From Clostridium polyendosporum (GTDB taxonomy: Bacteria > Bacillota > Clostridia > Clostridiales > Clostridiaceae), in assembly GCF_018332455.1 (NCBI RefSeq), contig NZ_BOPZ01000034.1:1-35673 (forward strand): 35,673 nt of DNA, given 5' to 3'. The position numbers and the translations under genes are program-made. Below the pieces are notes generated by a model. That model ran no database searches, had not been told where the DNA came from, and saw only the letters and a list, made by a program, of their open reading frames with translations. Positions 15,377 through 24,328 of the stretch are shown one piece after another. Each line of letters begins with the position of its first letter. Positions within the stretch are counted from its first letter, which is position 1.

Positions 15377-16249
15377 ATGAAAGATGAATTAGCATTAGAA
15401 ATGAATAAAGTAATAGAAGTTAATGAACCACGCACATCAAGAAAGACAGCACAAGCAATACGTGAAAAGAGAAACAAATGGTATAAGGTACTTTCATTAA
15501 TAACATTTTTTATCATATGGGAAGTTTTTAGCAGAATTAATATTTATGAAGGTTGGTTCAACCCAGTATTTTTACCGTCACCTACCTTAATCATTGAAAC
15601 AGGATATGTGTATATTCAAAAAGGAATTTTGTTTAAACACATAGGAATAAGTTTATATAGAATGCTGAGCGGATTTATGATTGGAACTATTATAGCTGTT
15701 ATTATAGGAGCTTTGATTGCAAACTTTAAATGGATTGAAAATACTATGATGCCTATTATTAATATGTTTGGACCAATACCAGTTCTTGCATTTTTACCAA
15801 TGTTTTTAATCTGGTTTGGTATTGGAGAAAACTCTAAAATAACATTGATTACATACACAACATTTATATCAATGCTGCCATATGTAACTGATGGAATAAA
15901 AAATACAGATCCTCTTCTTATAAGATCAGCTGCCAGTTTAGGTGCATCAAAACTGCAGGTATTTACTAAAGTAATATTGAATTCTGCTATGCCAAATATT
16001 TTTACAGGAATGAAAGCTTGTCTTGGCTTAGGATTCTCTTCTTTAGTAGTAGCAGAAATGATGGGTGCATCTTCTGGATTAGGATATATAATAGTAGATG
16101 CTAAAAATTGGTTTAAAATGGCGGATATGTTTCTTGCAGCAATATTAATAGGTATATTATATACACTATTTTATGGTGTTCTTACTATTATAGAAAGTTT
16201 CTTATTCAAGTGGAAGAGAGATGGAATATCAAGTGCAGTAGAATTATAA
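15377..16249 (+). CDS. Nitrate/sulfonate/taurine-type ABC transporter permease
   Basis: A 290-residue membrane protein with an N-terminal cytoplasmic stretch and about six hydrophobic segments. The EAA-type loop 'SAASLGASKLQVFTKVILNS' at about 200 contacts the ATPase. This is the BPD_transp_1 fold of SsuC/TauC. The start ATG 15377 lies ten bases after GGAGGT; ATG 15362 overlaps it. It sits between the ATPase and allC genes in one operon (18 bases to allC). Substrate inferred from context. Confidence 0.92.
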   Translation: MKDELALEMNKVIEVNEPRTSRKTAQAIREKRNKWYKVLSLITFFIIWEVFSRINIYEGWFNPVFLPSPTLIIETGYVYIQKGILFKHIGISLYRMLSGFMIGTIIAVIIGALIANFKWIENTMMPIINMFGPIPVLAFLPMFLIWFGIGENSKITLITYTTFISMLPYVTDGIKNTDPLLIRSAASLGASKLQVFTKVILNSAMPNIFTGMKACLGLGFSSLVVAEMMGASSGLGYIIVDAKNWFKMADMFLAAILIGILYTLFYGVLTIIESFLFKWKRDGISSAVEL

Positions 16250-16267
16250 AGACGGGTGATAAATAGT

Positions 16268-17488
16268 ATGATGAACGAAATTAAATTAAACATAGAAAAA
16301 CATCTGAAAACTTTAAGTGGATTTACATCTACTATTAATAATGGTGTTACCAGATTTCCTTTTACAAAGGAAGCAAAAGAAGCAACAGAGTATTTAAAAA
16401 GTGAAATGGAAAAGATAGGTTTAAAAACAAGGGTGGATGAGTCAGGAGCCGTTATAGGAAGATTGGAAGGAAAAGAAAAAAGGTCAATTATTATAGGCTC
16501 TCACTATGATAGTGTAAAAAATGGAGGAGAATTTGACGGTATTGCTGGAGTTGTTTGTGGAATGGAGGTAGCAAGATTACTTAAAGAAAAAGATTTTATA
16601 CCTAAGTATTCATTGGAAGTAATAGGTACAAACGATGAAGAAGGTGCCAGATTTAAATCAGGATTTTTTTCAAGTAAGGCAATGCTTGGTCAGCTTTCAG
16701 TTTCTGATTTGAAAAATCTCAAAGATGCAGATAATGTAAGTATATATGATGCAATGAAAGAATATGGCTTAGATCCTGAATCAATAAATAATGCTGCAAG
16801 AAACTTAGATGATATAAAAGGTTTTATAGAAATACACGTTGAACAGGGGCCGGTTCTTGAAAAACATCAAAAAGATATAGGTATAGTAGATACCATTGTA
16901 GGAATGCAAAGATATATGGTAAATATAGATGGACGAGCAGATCATGCAGGTACAACCCCTATGGATATGAGAATAGATGCAGTAGAAGTTGCTTCCAAAA
17001 TAATATCAAATATCGGAGATTTCGCTAGGCTTTACAAAGATGCAGTTGCAACAGTAGGAAGCATAAAGGTTTTACCAAATGAGATTAATACAATTGCAGA
17101 AAATGTAGCCTTCAGTATAGATATAAGAAGCACTGATCAGGAAAGTATAGATTCTATATACAAAAAAATAGTGAACTTGATAGAGCAAACAACTAGTAAA
17201 TATGATTCAAAATTCTCAATTACTAATACTTTGTCTGTGAAGCCGATAAATATGAATGAAAAATTAAAAGAAAGAATTGAGGATAGCTGTAAGAAAAGAA
17301 AGTTTTCATATGAGCATATAAACAGCGGTGCAGGACATGATAGTCTTCCCATGGCAGAATCAGTAGATACAGCTATGATATTTGTTCCAAGTAAAGAAGG
17401 AAGAAGTCATTGCAAAGAAGAGTTTACCAACTATGAGCATCTGGCAAAAGCTACTTTAGTAGCACTGGATGTAATAACTGAAATATAA
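16268..17488 (+). CDS. allC: Allantoate amidohydrolase, M20 family
   Basis: A 406-residue zinc or manganese amidohydrolase of the hydantoinase/carbamoylase group. Metal ligands are His79 (GSHYDS), Asp90 (GEFDGIAG), Glu124/Glu125 (NDEEGARF), His190 (EIHVEQG) and a C-terminal His in GAGHDSLPM. It should convert allantoate to ureidoglycine with release of NH3 and CO2. The start is ATG 16268 after GGGTGAT. It is followed 26 bases later by allE, whose unstable substrate is the product of this reaction, which supports allantoate as substrate. An N-carbamoyl-amino acid hydrolase is the alternative for the family. Confidence 0.85.
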   Translation: MMNEIKLNIEKHLKTLSGFTSTINNGVTRFPFTKEAKEATEYLKSEMEKIGLKTRVDESGAVIGRLEGKEKRSIIIGSHYDSVKNGGEFDGIAGVVCGMEVARLLKEKDFIPKYSLEVIGTNDEEGARFKSGFFSSKAMLGQLSVSDLKNLKDADNVSIYDAMKEYGLDPESINNAARNLDDIKGFIEIHVEQGPVLEKHQKDIGIVDTIVGMQRYMVNIDGRADHAGTTPMDMRIDAVEVASKIISNIGDFARLYKDAVATVGSIKVLPNEINTIAENVAFSIDIRSTDQESIDSIYKKIVNLIEQTTSKYDSKFSITNTLSVKPINMNEKLKERIEDSCKKRKFSYEHINSGAGHDSLPMAESVDTAMIFVPSKEGRSHCKEEFTNYEHLAKATLVALDVITEI

Positions 17489-17514
17489 ATAAAAGATATG
17501 TGAGGCGAGATAAA

Positions 17515-18279
17515 ATGGGATATCCAAAAGATTTATTATCAACAAGAGCAGTAGTTAAACCAGGTTTGTGGGCTGTAATACCGAAAGAGGGACTTGTAAA
17601 TAATGTAATACCTAATATTAAAGATTGTAAGGTAAGCATTGTGGCTTCACCGAAAATGGGAGCAAGTTTTGTACAGTATATTGTAGATGCACAAACAGGG
17701 GGAGGGACAACATCACCCTTTGCAAAGGAAGAAAAAGTTGAAAGTTTTATTTATGTTGTCAATGGAAGTGTAGAAGTTGTAATTGATAATGAAAAGTATA
17801 TATTAAATGAAGGTGGATATGCTTTTGCACCGGAAGGGAAAGGAATTAGTTTTAAAAATATTGGTGCAGAAGTTTCCAAGCTACTTTTATACAAACAAGT
17901 ATACATTAAATATGAGGGTGCAGAAGCTAGAGTTGTAGTAGGAAATGCAAATGATATTGAATATAGAATTTATGATGATATGGCAAATGTCTTTATAAAA
18001 GACTTACTGCCTACAGATATTGGATTTGATATGAATATGCATATTTTATGTTTTGAACCAGGCGGATGTCATCCATTTGTTGAAACTCATGTACAAGAAC
18101 ATGGAGCTTACATATTAAGCGGACAGGGAATGTATTTAATGGATGATACTTGGATGGGAATAAAGAAAGAAGACTTTATGTGGTTTGGACCATATGTGCC
18201 ACAATGTTCCTACGGTGTAGGAACAGAAAATTTTGCGTATATTTATTCAAAAGACTGCAATAGAGATGTAACTTTATAA
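17515..18279 (+). CDS. allE: (S)-ureidoglycine aminohydrolase
   Basis: A 254-residue bicupin. The C-terminal cupin holds the manganese site: Glu190, His192, His196 (in 'VETHVQEHGAYIL') and Gln230 ('YVPQ'), the ligand pattern known for this enzyme, and ends in 'YIYSKDCNRD', a family hallmark. It converts ureidoglycine to ureidoglycolate and NH3. The start is ATG 17515 after GAGGCGAG. Its place right after allC fits the pathway order. This is the most specific marker that the cluster degrades allantoin. Confidence 0.93.
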   Translation: MGYPKDLLSTRAVVKPGLWAVIPKEGLVNNVIPNIKDCKVSIVASPKMGASFVQYIVDAQTGGGTTSPFAKEEKVESFIYVVNGSVEVVIDNEKYILNEGGYAFAPEGKGISFKNIGAEVSKLLLYKQVYIKYEGAEARVVVGNANDIEYRIYDDMANVFIKDLLPTDIGFDMNMHILCFEPGGCHPFVETHVQEHGAYILSGQGMYLMDDTWMGIKKEDFMWFGPYVPQCSYGVGTENFAYIYSKDCNRDVTL

Positions 18280-18335
18280 TGAGTAAATAAATAAAATTTG
18301 AAAATATAAATTTAACATAAAAGGAGAAGAAAAAA

Positions 18336-19277
18336 ATGAAATTAGTGATTTTAGAACCATTAGGAGTAAATAAGGATAAATTATTAGGTATGGCAAAGGA
18401 CGCTTTAGGTAGCGATGCAGAAATCATATATTATGATACAAGGGTAGAGGATACTGAGACATTGGTGGAAAGAAGTAAAGAAGCTGATGCTGTTGCACTT
18501 TCAAATCTTCCTTATAAGAAAGAGGTAATAGAAAAATGTCCAAATTTAAAAATGATCTGCGTTGCTTTTACAGGGGTTGATCATGTTGATTTGAACTATT
18601 GTAAAGAAAGAGATATAACAGTATGTAATTGTGCTGGATATTCCACAGTTGCAGTTGCAGATTTAGTATTCGGTATGGTGATTTCTCTTTATAGAAATAT
18701 TATTCCTTGCGATAAGGTAACAAGAGAAGGCGGAACAAAAAATGGTCTAGTTGGATTTGAATTAGCAGGGAAGAAGTTTGGAATCGTAGGTTCAGGTGAA
18801 ATTGGCATAAGAACTGCAATGATTGCAAAAGCTTTCGGATGCGAAGTATATGCTTACAGCAGAACTAAAAAAGATATTGAAGGTATTAAATTTGTGGATC
18901 TAGATACTTTAATGTCAACTTGTGATATAGTATCACTTCATGTTCCTTTAAATGACAGCACTAAGGGACTGATAAATAAAGAAAAGCTAGCGCTAATGAA
19001 AGAAAGTGCAATTCTTATTAATACAGCAAGAGGACCTGTTGTAGACAGCAATGCATTGGCAGAAGCATTAAACAGCGGTAAAATTGCAGGCGCAGGAGTA
19101 GATGTGTTTGAAGTTGAGCCTCCAATACCAACTGAACATGTTTTATTTGGAGCAAAGAATTTAATAGTAACACCTCACGTTGCTTTTGCAACAGCAGAAG
19201 CTTTTGAGAAAAGAGCTGTTATTGTATTTGATAATATAAAGAAATGGATAATGGGAAAACCACAAAATGTAATGTAA
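18336..19277 (+). CDS. D-isomer 2-hydroxyacid dehydrogenase, probable glyoxylate reductase
   Basis: A 313-residue NAD(P)-dependent enzyme. The nucleotide site GSGEIG is at 152-157, and the catalytic triad is Arg232 (NTARGP), Glu261 (EVEPP) and His281 (TPHVAF). It lies between allE and a second M20 hydrolase in the same operon (AAGGAGAAG site). The likely role is reduction of glyoxylate, the carbon product of ureidoglycolate hydrolysis, to glycolate, which would also regenerate NAD. It could instead act on ureidoglycolate, replacing the unrelated AllD; the sequence cannot decide. Confidence 0.85.
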   Translation: MKLVILEPLGVNKDKLLGMAKDALGSDAEIIYYDTRVEDTETLVERSKEADAVALSNLPYKKEVIEKCPNLKMICVAFTGVDHVDLNYCKERDITVCNCAGYSTVAVADLVFGMVISLYRNIIPCDKVTREGGTKNGLVGFELAGKKFGIVGSGEIGIRTAMIAKAFGCEVYAYSRTKKDIEGIKFVDLDTLMSTCDIVSLHVPLNDSTKGLINKEKLALMKESAILINTARGPVVDSNALAEALNSGKIAGAGVDVFEVEPPIPTEHVLFGAKNLIVTPHVAFATAEAFEKRAVIVFDNIKKWIMGKPQNVM

Positions 19278-19292
19278 GAGCAGGTGAATATT

Positions 19293-20546
19293 ATGCTGAA
19301 TAGAGCGAAAGCAGAAAATATACAGAATTGGATAGAAAAAATCAACACCTATAATTCTACTCCGGAGTTTGGGACAACTAGAGTACTTTTTACTGAACCC
19401 GAGATAGCAGCCAGAGAGTATGTAAAAGATGAGATGAGAAAGCTAGGACTTGCTGTTAGAGAAGATAGTATAGGTAATATATTTGGGACACTGGTAGGAA
19501 ATAATCCAGAACTTGCACCGGTTTGGACAGGATCTCATATAGATACTGTGCTTAATGCAGGAATGTTTGATGGAATGGCAGGGGTCGTAGGTGGTATGGA
19601 GGCACTTAGACTTATAAAAGAGTCAGGAGTTAATTTTGACAGAAGTATTGAAGTTATTGTATATACCTCTGAAGAACCTACAAGATTTGGACTATGCTGC
19701 TTAGGAAGCCGAGCTATGGCAGGACACTTAACCTTAGAGGATACAAAAAAGTTAGAGGATAAGGATGGAAAAACTCTAGAATCAGTGCTAAAAGAATTAG
19801 GATATAATCTAAATAAGTTTGAAGATATTCCTGTGAAAAAAGGTGAAGTTTTTGCAGCTGTAGAGCTTCATGTTGAACAAAATAATAAACTCGAGAAGAA
19901 AGGCTTACCTGTTGGTATAGTAAAGACAATTTGTGCACCTACAAACTTTACAGTAGAAGTAACCGGATGTCAATCCCATGCCGGAGGCACATCCATGGAA
20001 GACAGAAGAGATGCTTATGCTGCTAGCTGTGAAATTGCTTTAATTTTAGAAGATCTTGCTCTTAAGTGTAGCAGTGAATATAATACAGCAACTGTAGGGA
20101 GAGTAGAGGTTATTCCAAACGCCGTAAATGTCATCCCAGGAAAGGTTAGATTTTCTATTGATATTCGTGATTGTGAGTTCGAGACAAAAGTCGAGCTTAT
20201 AGAAGAATTAAAGAAAGAAATAAGGAAAATTGAAGATAAAAGAGGCGTTCAGGTTAAGCTTATTAACGAAAATAATGATATTCCTATGAAATGTGATGCC
20301 ACTATTTTGAATATATTAAGAAATAGTTGCGAAGATAAAGGTATTCCATATGATGTTATGATAAGCGGAGCATATCATGATTCGATGTTCGTAGGAGAAT
20401 TTACACCTGTAGCTATGGTATTTGTACCAAGCAAAAATGGAATCAGCCATAGCCCAGAAGAATGGACAGATTTTAAAGACATTGCATTAGGTGTAGATGT
20501 GCTGGCAAAATCTTTATTGGAATTGGCAAATAAAAAGGAATTATAG
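19293..20546 (+). CDS. Second M20 amidohydrolase, candidate ureidoglycolate amidohydrolase
   Basis: A 417-residue member of the hydantoinase/carbamoylase M20 group. Ligands are His82 (GSHIDT), Asp93 (GMFDGMAG), Glu127/Glu128 (TSEEPTRF), a His in ELHVEQ, and a His in GAYHDS. It differs clearly from allC in this operon and has an AGGTGA site before ATG 19293. As the last gene of the operon it could hydrolyse ureidoglycolate to glyoxylate, 2 NH3 and CO2, a reaction known for plant and bacterial relatives. N-carbamoyl-amino acid hydrolysis is the alternative. A terminator follows. Confidence 0.82.
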   Translation: MLNRAKAENIQNWIEKINTYNSTPEFGTTRVLFTEPEIAAREYVKDEMRKLGLAVREDSIGNIFGTLVGNNPELAPVWTGSHIDTVLNAGMFDGMAGVVGGMEALRLIKESGVNFDRSIEVIVYTSEEPTRFGLCCLGSRAMAGHLTLEDTKKLEDKDGKTLESVLKELGYNLNKFEDIPVKKGEVFAAVELHVEQNNKLEKKGLPVGIVKTICAPTNFTVEVTGCQSHAGGTSMEDRRDAYAASCEIALILEDLALKCSSEYNTATVGRVEVIPNAVNVIPGKVRFSIDIRDCEFETKVELIEELKKEIRKIEDKRGVQVKLINENNDIPMKCDATILNILRNSCEDKGIPYDVMISGAYHDSMFVGEFTPVAMVFVPSKNGISHSPEEWTDFKDIALGVDVLAKSLLELANKKEL

Positions 20547-20564
20547 AGGTAAGCTATATGCTGC

Positions 20565-20603
20565 AATGGTGCAGAACTAATAAAATAGGTCTGCGCCATT
20601 TTT
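20565..20603 (+). terminator. Terminator of the allantoin operon
   Basis: AATGGTGCAGA (20565-20575) with TCTGCGCCATT (20590-20600), an 11-bp stem followed by TTT. Confidence 0.8.
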
Positions 20604-20676
20604 AGTTTTCTTTATATATGTTTTAGAAATAGTTAGGCAAACCATTTTAAATCAAATGAGGAAAGGAAGATTAAAT

Positions 20677-21489
20677 ATGAAAAAGTATAAAAAATTACTA
20701 GGAATCATATGTATGACAGTTTTTTTAGGAGCAATAACAGCAGGATGTGGACAGAAGGCTGCAGAAGAACAAGTAGGAACTAATAGTCGTATTGAACAAA
20801 TTAAGAAAAATGGAAAGCTAATACTGGCAACAGGAAACTATAGACCTTTTGAATATCATGATGAAAAAACTAATGAAGTAGTAGGATATGACATCGATGT
20901 AGCAAAGAAAATTGCAGATAAAATTGGCGTACCATTAGAAGTAAGGGATATGCAGTTTACAAGTTTAATCCCTACATTACAAAATGGACAGGCAGATATT
21001 GTAATTGCTGCAATGTATATTAATGATGAAAGGAAAAAAGTTATAGATTTTGCAGAACCATACATGAAAACAGGACAAGTTGTTGTAGCGAGAAGGGACA
21101 ACAACGATATTAAGAGTGTAGATGATTTAGAGGGTAAAAAAGTAGGTGCTAAGTTTGGTGCAAGCAGTGCAAAAGTGGTACAAGAAATGATAGACAAAGG
21201 AAAAAAGATAGAGCTTAAAACTTACAAGACTAATGAAGAATATCTAGCAGATTTAGAAAATGGAAGATTAGATGCTGGTGTTAGTGATCTATTATATCAG
21301 TTAGAGTACAATAAGACTCACCCTAATCTAAAAGTTATTGGAGATCCATTTACTAAAGATGAACTTGGAATTGCAGTGAAAAAAGGAGATAAAGAATTAG
21401 TAAACTTAATCAATAATGTAATAAAAGAAATGAACGAGTCTGGTGAGACAGATAAACTTTATAATAAGTGGATTTCAAATGTTAAATAA
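20677..21489 (+). CDS. Amino acid ABC transporter substrate-binding lipoprotein
   Basis: A 270-residue lipoprotein of the polar amino acid binding family (SBP_bac_3). The lipobox ends at Cys24 (TAGC). Mature-domain marks are 'GKLILATGNYRPFEY' and 'GYDIDVAKKIADK', followed by the second-lobe 'LEGKKVGAKFGASS'. It has a GAGGAAAGGAAG site before ATG 20677. It is first of a three-gene importer operon. The amino acid carried cannot be deduced; the nearby nitrogen genes make a nitrogen source likely. Confidence 0.92.
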   Translation: MKKYKKLLGIICMTVFLGAITAGCGQKAAEEQVGTNSRIEQIKKNGKLILATGNYRPFEYHDEKTNEVVGYDIDVAKKIADKIGVPLEVRDMQFTSLIPTLQNGQADIVIAAMYINDERKKVIDFAEPYMKTGQVVVARRDNNDIKSVDDLEGKKVGAKFGASSAKVVQEMIDKGKKIELKTYKTNEEYLADLENGRLDAGVSDLLYQLEYNKTHPNLKVIGDPFTKDELGIAVKKGDKELVNLINNVIKEMNESGETDKLYNKWISNVK

Positions 21490-21515
21490 AAAAATCTACA
21501 TGGAGGATAAGTAAT

Positions 21516-22169
21516 ATGAATCTAGATTATTCAATTATATTTGATAAGTATGACATTTTTCTTAAGGGAGCGTTAGTAACCTTAGAGATTTCAATAATTT
21601 CTTTAATATTAGGAACGATATTGGGAATAGTGTTTGCACTATTCCGAATATCCTCTAATCCAATTTTATCTGGATTAGCAGGAGTTTATGTATGGATTGT
21701 TCGTGGAACACCACTTTTAGTGCAATTATTTATTTTGTATTTTGGACTTCCTCAGATTGGAATTAAGTTATCACCAATGGTTTCAGGTATAGTAGGGTTA
21801 TCCGTTAATACCGGAGCTTATATTGCAGAAATAATACGTTCAGGAATACAAGCTATTGATCATGGACAGATGGAAGCAGCTCAATCTTTAGGAATGAGTT
21901 ATCCTAAGGCAATGATTAGAATTATTGGTCCTCAAGTAGCTAAAATATGTGTACCATCTCTTGTAAATCAATTTATTATGAGTTTAAAAAATTCATCTAT
22001 GGCTTCTCTAGTAACCATTTCAGAATTGTTTCGTGCAGGAGAGCAGTTGATTGCTACAACTTTTAGAAGTTTTGAAGTATATACAACAGTTGCAGTTTTA
22101 TATTTAGCTATGAATTCTGTTTTTATGGTAATTGCAAATATGTTAGAAAAAAGGATGGGTAAAATATGA
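21516..22169 (+). CDS. Amino acid ABC transporter permease
   Basis: A 217-residue HisM/GlnP-type permease with about five hydrophobic segments. Marks are '[20 protein letters not shown]' and the EAA loop '[20 protein letters not shown]'. Start ATG 21516 after TGGAGG. Its stop overlaps the start of the ATPase gene by four bases (ATGA), indicating translational coupling. Confidence 0.94.
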   Translation: MNLDYSIIFDKYDIFLKGALVTLEISIISLILGTILGIVFALFRISSNPILSGLAGVYVWIVRGTPLLVQLFILYFGLPQIGIKLSPMVSGIVGLSVNTGAYIAEIIRSGIQAIDHGQMEAAQSLGMSYPKAMIRIIGPQVAKICVPSLVNQFIMSLKNSSMASLVTISELFRAGEQLIATTFRSFEVYTTVAVLYLAMNSVFMVIANMLEKRMGKI

Positions 22170-22909
22170 AGTATATAAAAAAATATATTATAGAAATGAA
22201 AGATGTGTATAAGAAGTTTGGTAATTTAGATATATTAAATGGCTTTAATTTATCTGTTTCAGAAGGGGAAAAGGTTGTTATATTGGGACCAAGTGGATCT
22301 GGAAAAAGCACTATCTTACGTTGTATTAATCGTTTAGAAAAAATACAAGGAGGTACGATAAAATTTGAAGGTAACGAAATAAATGATAAAACTAATTTAT
22401 GTGAATTAAGAACTCATATAGGTATGGTTTTTCAAAGATTTAATTTATTTCCACATAAAACGGTTCTAGAGAATGTAATTGAAGCACCTATTCATGTAAA
22501 AGGAATATCCCGTAAGGAAGCAGAAGATCTTGGTATGCATCTATTAGAAAGAGTAGGGTTAGAAAGTAAAAGAGATGCTTATCCAAAACAGCTCTCAGGA
22601 GGACAACAACAAAGGGTAGCTATCGCTAGGGCATTAGCAATGAAACCTAAAATCATGTTATTTGATGAACCTACTTCTGCATTAGATCCTGAATTAGTAG
22701 GAGAAGTGTTATCAGTTATGAAATCATTAGCGGATGAAGGAATGACTATGATAGTGGTAACTCATGAGCTAGGATTTGCACGAGAGGTAGCGGATCGAGT
22801 TATTTTCATGGATAAAGGAGTAACGGTAGAAGAGGGAAGTCCAAATCAATTCTTTGAAAATCCTAAACAAGAAAGAACGAAGATGTTTTTAAAGCGTATA
22901 AAACATTAG
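22166..22909 (+). CDS. Amino acid ABC transporter ATPase
   Basis: A 247-residue GlnQ/HisP-type ATPase. Walker [10 protein letters not shown] at 41-49, signature [15 protein letters not shown] at about 143, Walker B '[14 protein letters not shown]', and the switch His in 'VVTHELGFA'. Starts at ATG 22166 inside the permease stop (ATGA). It energises the importer formed with the two genes upstream. A strong terminator follows. Confidence 0.95.
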   Translation: MKYIKKYIIEMKDVYKKFGNLDILNGFNLSVSEGEKVVILGPSGSGKSTILRCINRLEKIQGGTIKFEGNEINDKTNLCELRTHIGMVFQRFNLFPHKTVLENVIEAPIHVKGISRKEAEDLGMHLLERVGLESKRDAYPKQLSGGQQQRVAIARALAMKPKIMLFDEPTSALDPELVGEVLSVMKSLADEGMTMIVVTHELGFAREVADRVIFMDKGVTVEEGSPNQFFENPKQERTKMFLKRIKH

Positions 22910-22966
22910 AATGATGCTTTTGAATTTAGAAGAATATTACTTGATACCTTTAGGTACATAAATAAT

Positions 22967-23014
22967 AAAGCAGGAGGATCCTTAGATAATGGGGGTTCTC
23001 CTGCTTTTGTTTTG
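22967..23014 (+). terminator. Terminator of the amino acid transporter operon
   Basis: AAAGCAGGAG (22967-22976) with CTCCTGCTTT (ending near 23007), extended by GGATCC-like inner pairing, then TTGTTTTG. Confidence 0.85.
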
Positions 23015-23108
23015 TTTACGAATATAAATGGTTGTATAATAATGTATAGAAGTTAAATTGCTATAAATATTAAGAAAAAACTTGTATATAGTAAAGGAGA
23101 TGAGTTAA

Positions 23109-23663
23109 TTGAATGATAATAGGATTAATAAATTTGAAAATCCAATAAGGATAGCGGAGCTTAATCCAAAGAATACACTAATAAAAGCAGGGTTTAAAGA
23201 TAATATGGTACTATGTGATATTGGTGCTGGCACGGGTATATTTTCTTTTCCAGCCACACAAATTAGTAGCAGTAATATTTATGCTCTTGAAATATCAGAT
23301 AGTATGATTGAATTACTAAAAAATAGAATGACTGAGCGAAATACTAAAAATCTTAAAATTAAGAAGGTTGATTCAGCTGCACTTCCATTAGATAATAACA
23401 GTTGTGATATGACTATAATGGTAACAGTATTACATGAGGTAGAAGATAAGGAATTTATGTTAAATGAGATAAAGCGAGTTTTAAAAGAAAAAGGAAAGCT
23501 TATGATAATAGAGTTTCATAAAAGAAAAACACCAATGGGTCCGCCAATTGATCATAGGATATCTGAAGAATTTGTAGAAGAAATATGCAATAGTAACGGA
23601 CTAAAAACCATAGATAAATTTTCATTAGGAGATAATTTCTATAGCATTGTATTTGAATGCTAA
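23109..23663 (+). CDS. SAM-dependent methyltransferase, class I
   Basis: A 184-residue protein with the Rossmann-type methyltransferase fold. Motif I is CDIGAGTG (36-43), the acidic end of strand 2 is in 'YALEISDSM', and motif IV-like 'MTIMVTVLHEVEDKEF' follows. It resembles the Methyltransf_11/25 group. Starts at TTG 23109 after AAGGAGATG; the nearby ATG is out of frame. Single gene, no functional link to its neighbours. Substrate unknown. Confidence 0.85.
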   Translation: MNDNRINKFENPIRIAELNPKNTLIKAGFKDNMVLCDIGAGTGIFSFPATQISSSNIYALEISDSMIELLKNRMTERNTKNLKIKKVDSAALPLDNNSCDMTIMVTVLHEVEDKEFMLNEIKRVLKEKGKLMIIEFHKRKTPMGPPIDHRISEEFVEEICNSNGLKTIDKFSLGDNFYSIVFEC

Positions 23664-23693
23664 TTGAGTAAAAGTATAATTTTAAAACTTCCA

Positions 23694-23750
23694 AGCTCTC
23701 GTGATACTTATATGCAAAAGCCTTATTTATGCGTATAAGTATCAGCTCTC
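23694..23750. repeat. Hairpin flanked by direct repeats
   Basis: TGATACTTATA (23702-23712) and TATAAGTATCA (23734-23744) form a perfect 11-bp inverted repeat, with GCTCTC just outside on both sides (23695-23700 and 23745-23750). There is no T-run, so a simple terminator is unlikely. Confidence 0.5.
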
Positions 23751-23783
23751 TATAAAAATATGTGTGGAAAAATTTGGTGATAT

Positions 23784-23862
23784 AAATGGTTGGAAACCTT
23801 CGAGTGCAATAAATACACTTGAGGGTTTTTGTGTGCAGTAACATATTTAGAGAATGTGGAAA
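23784..23862 (+). repeat. Dispersed 79-nt hairpin repeat, copy A
   Basis: Matches 34932-35010 without gaps at about 87%. It consists of a stem (AAACCTTCGAGTG with CACTTGAGGGTTT) around the loop CAATAAATA or nearly so, a T-run, and a conserved tail (TAACATATTTAGAGAATGTG). The stem changes between copies include a compensated pair. The hairpin with T-run works as a terminator on paper, but the conserved tail is not explained by that. Confidence 0.65.
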
Positions 23863-24328
23863 CAACTTTAAGTTTATTATTGTAATGTAATCATTGTTAC
23901 TACTGGAATATCAGTCATATCCCATGGAAGATATGGAGGAATCATAGGAACAAGCTTTATTGGGTATTCCCATAGTGATAGTAATGTTCCGAAGTATATA
24001 TTTTATAAAGTTTACGATACTAAGATAAAATTTTTAGTTCTATAAAAATATTGCGAAGTAACGTATTGCTTCTACGACGTCCTTTACTCCTACCACTTTT
24101 AATCTTCCTTGTTCATTCGGTGGGGGGTAAAGGATGTGGTGAGCCTGACCAAAGAGAAATTCTTTGCAGGCTGACCCATGAGAATTACCCTGCGAACTCT
24201 TGTGGAGAAGCTTTGTTATAAGAAGTTCATCACGGAAAGTTTAAGTTCAATTCCTTGAGGATAAACAATAAATTTTTTAGTTTCCACAAATTTAATTCTG
24301 TGATAATCCTTTTCATTAACTATTTCTT
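23863..24328. other. Gap with a structured, GC-richer segment and a possible frame relic
   Basis: From about 23890 to 24045 a plus-strand frame is open for about 50 codons but has no start codon; it could be a gene relic. At 24142-24172 a strong hairpin forms: AGCCTG (24142-24147) and CAAAGA (24150-24155) with TCTTTG (24161-24166) and CAGGCT (24167-24172). The segment around it (about 24075-24250) is noticeably richer in GC than the rest. It has no recognised family or T-run. The remainder is spacer before the converging CPBP gene. Confidence 0.35.

Noticed and set aside
23500-23865. Minus-strand 121-codon frame over the methyltransferase end and the hairpins
   Set aside because: It overlaps a recognised gene and two inverted-repeat structures, has no ribosome binding site and an unlikely composition.
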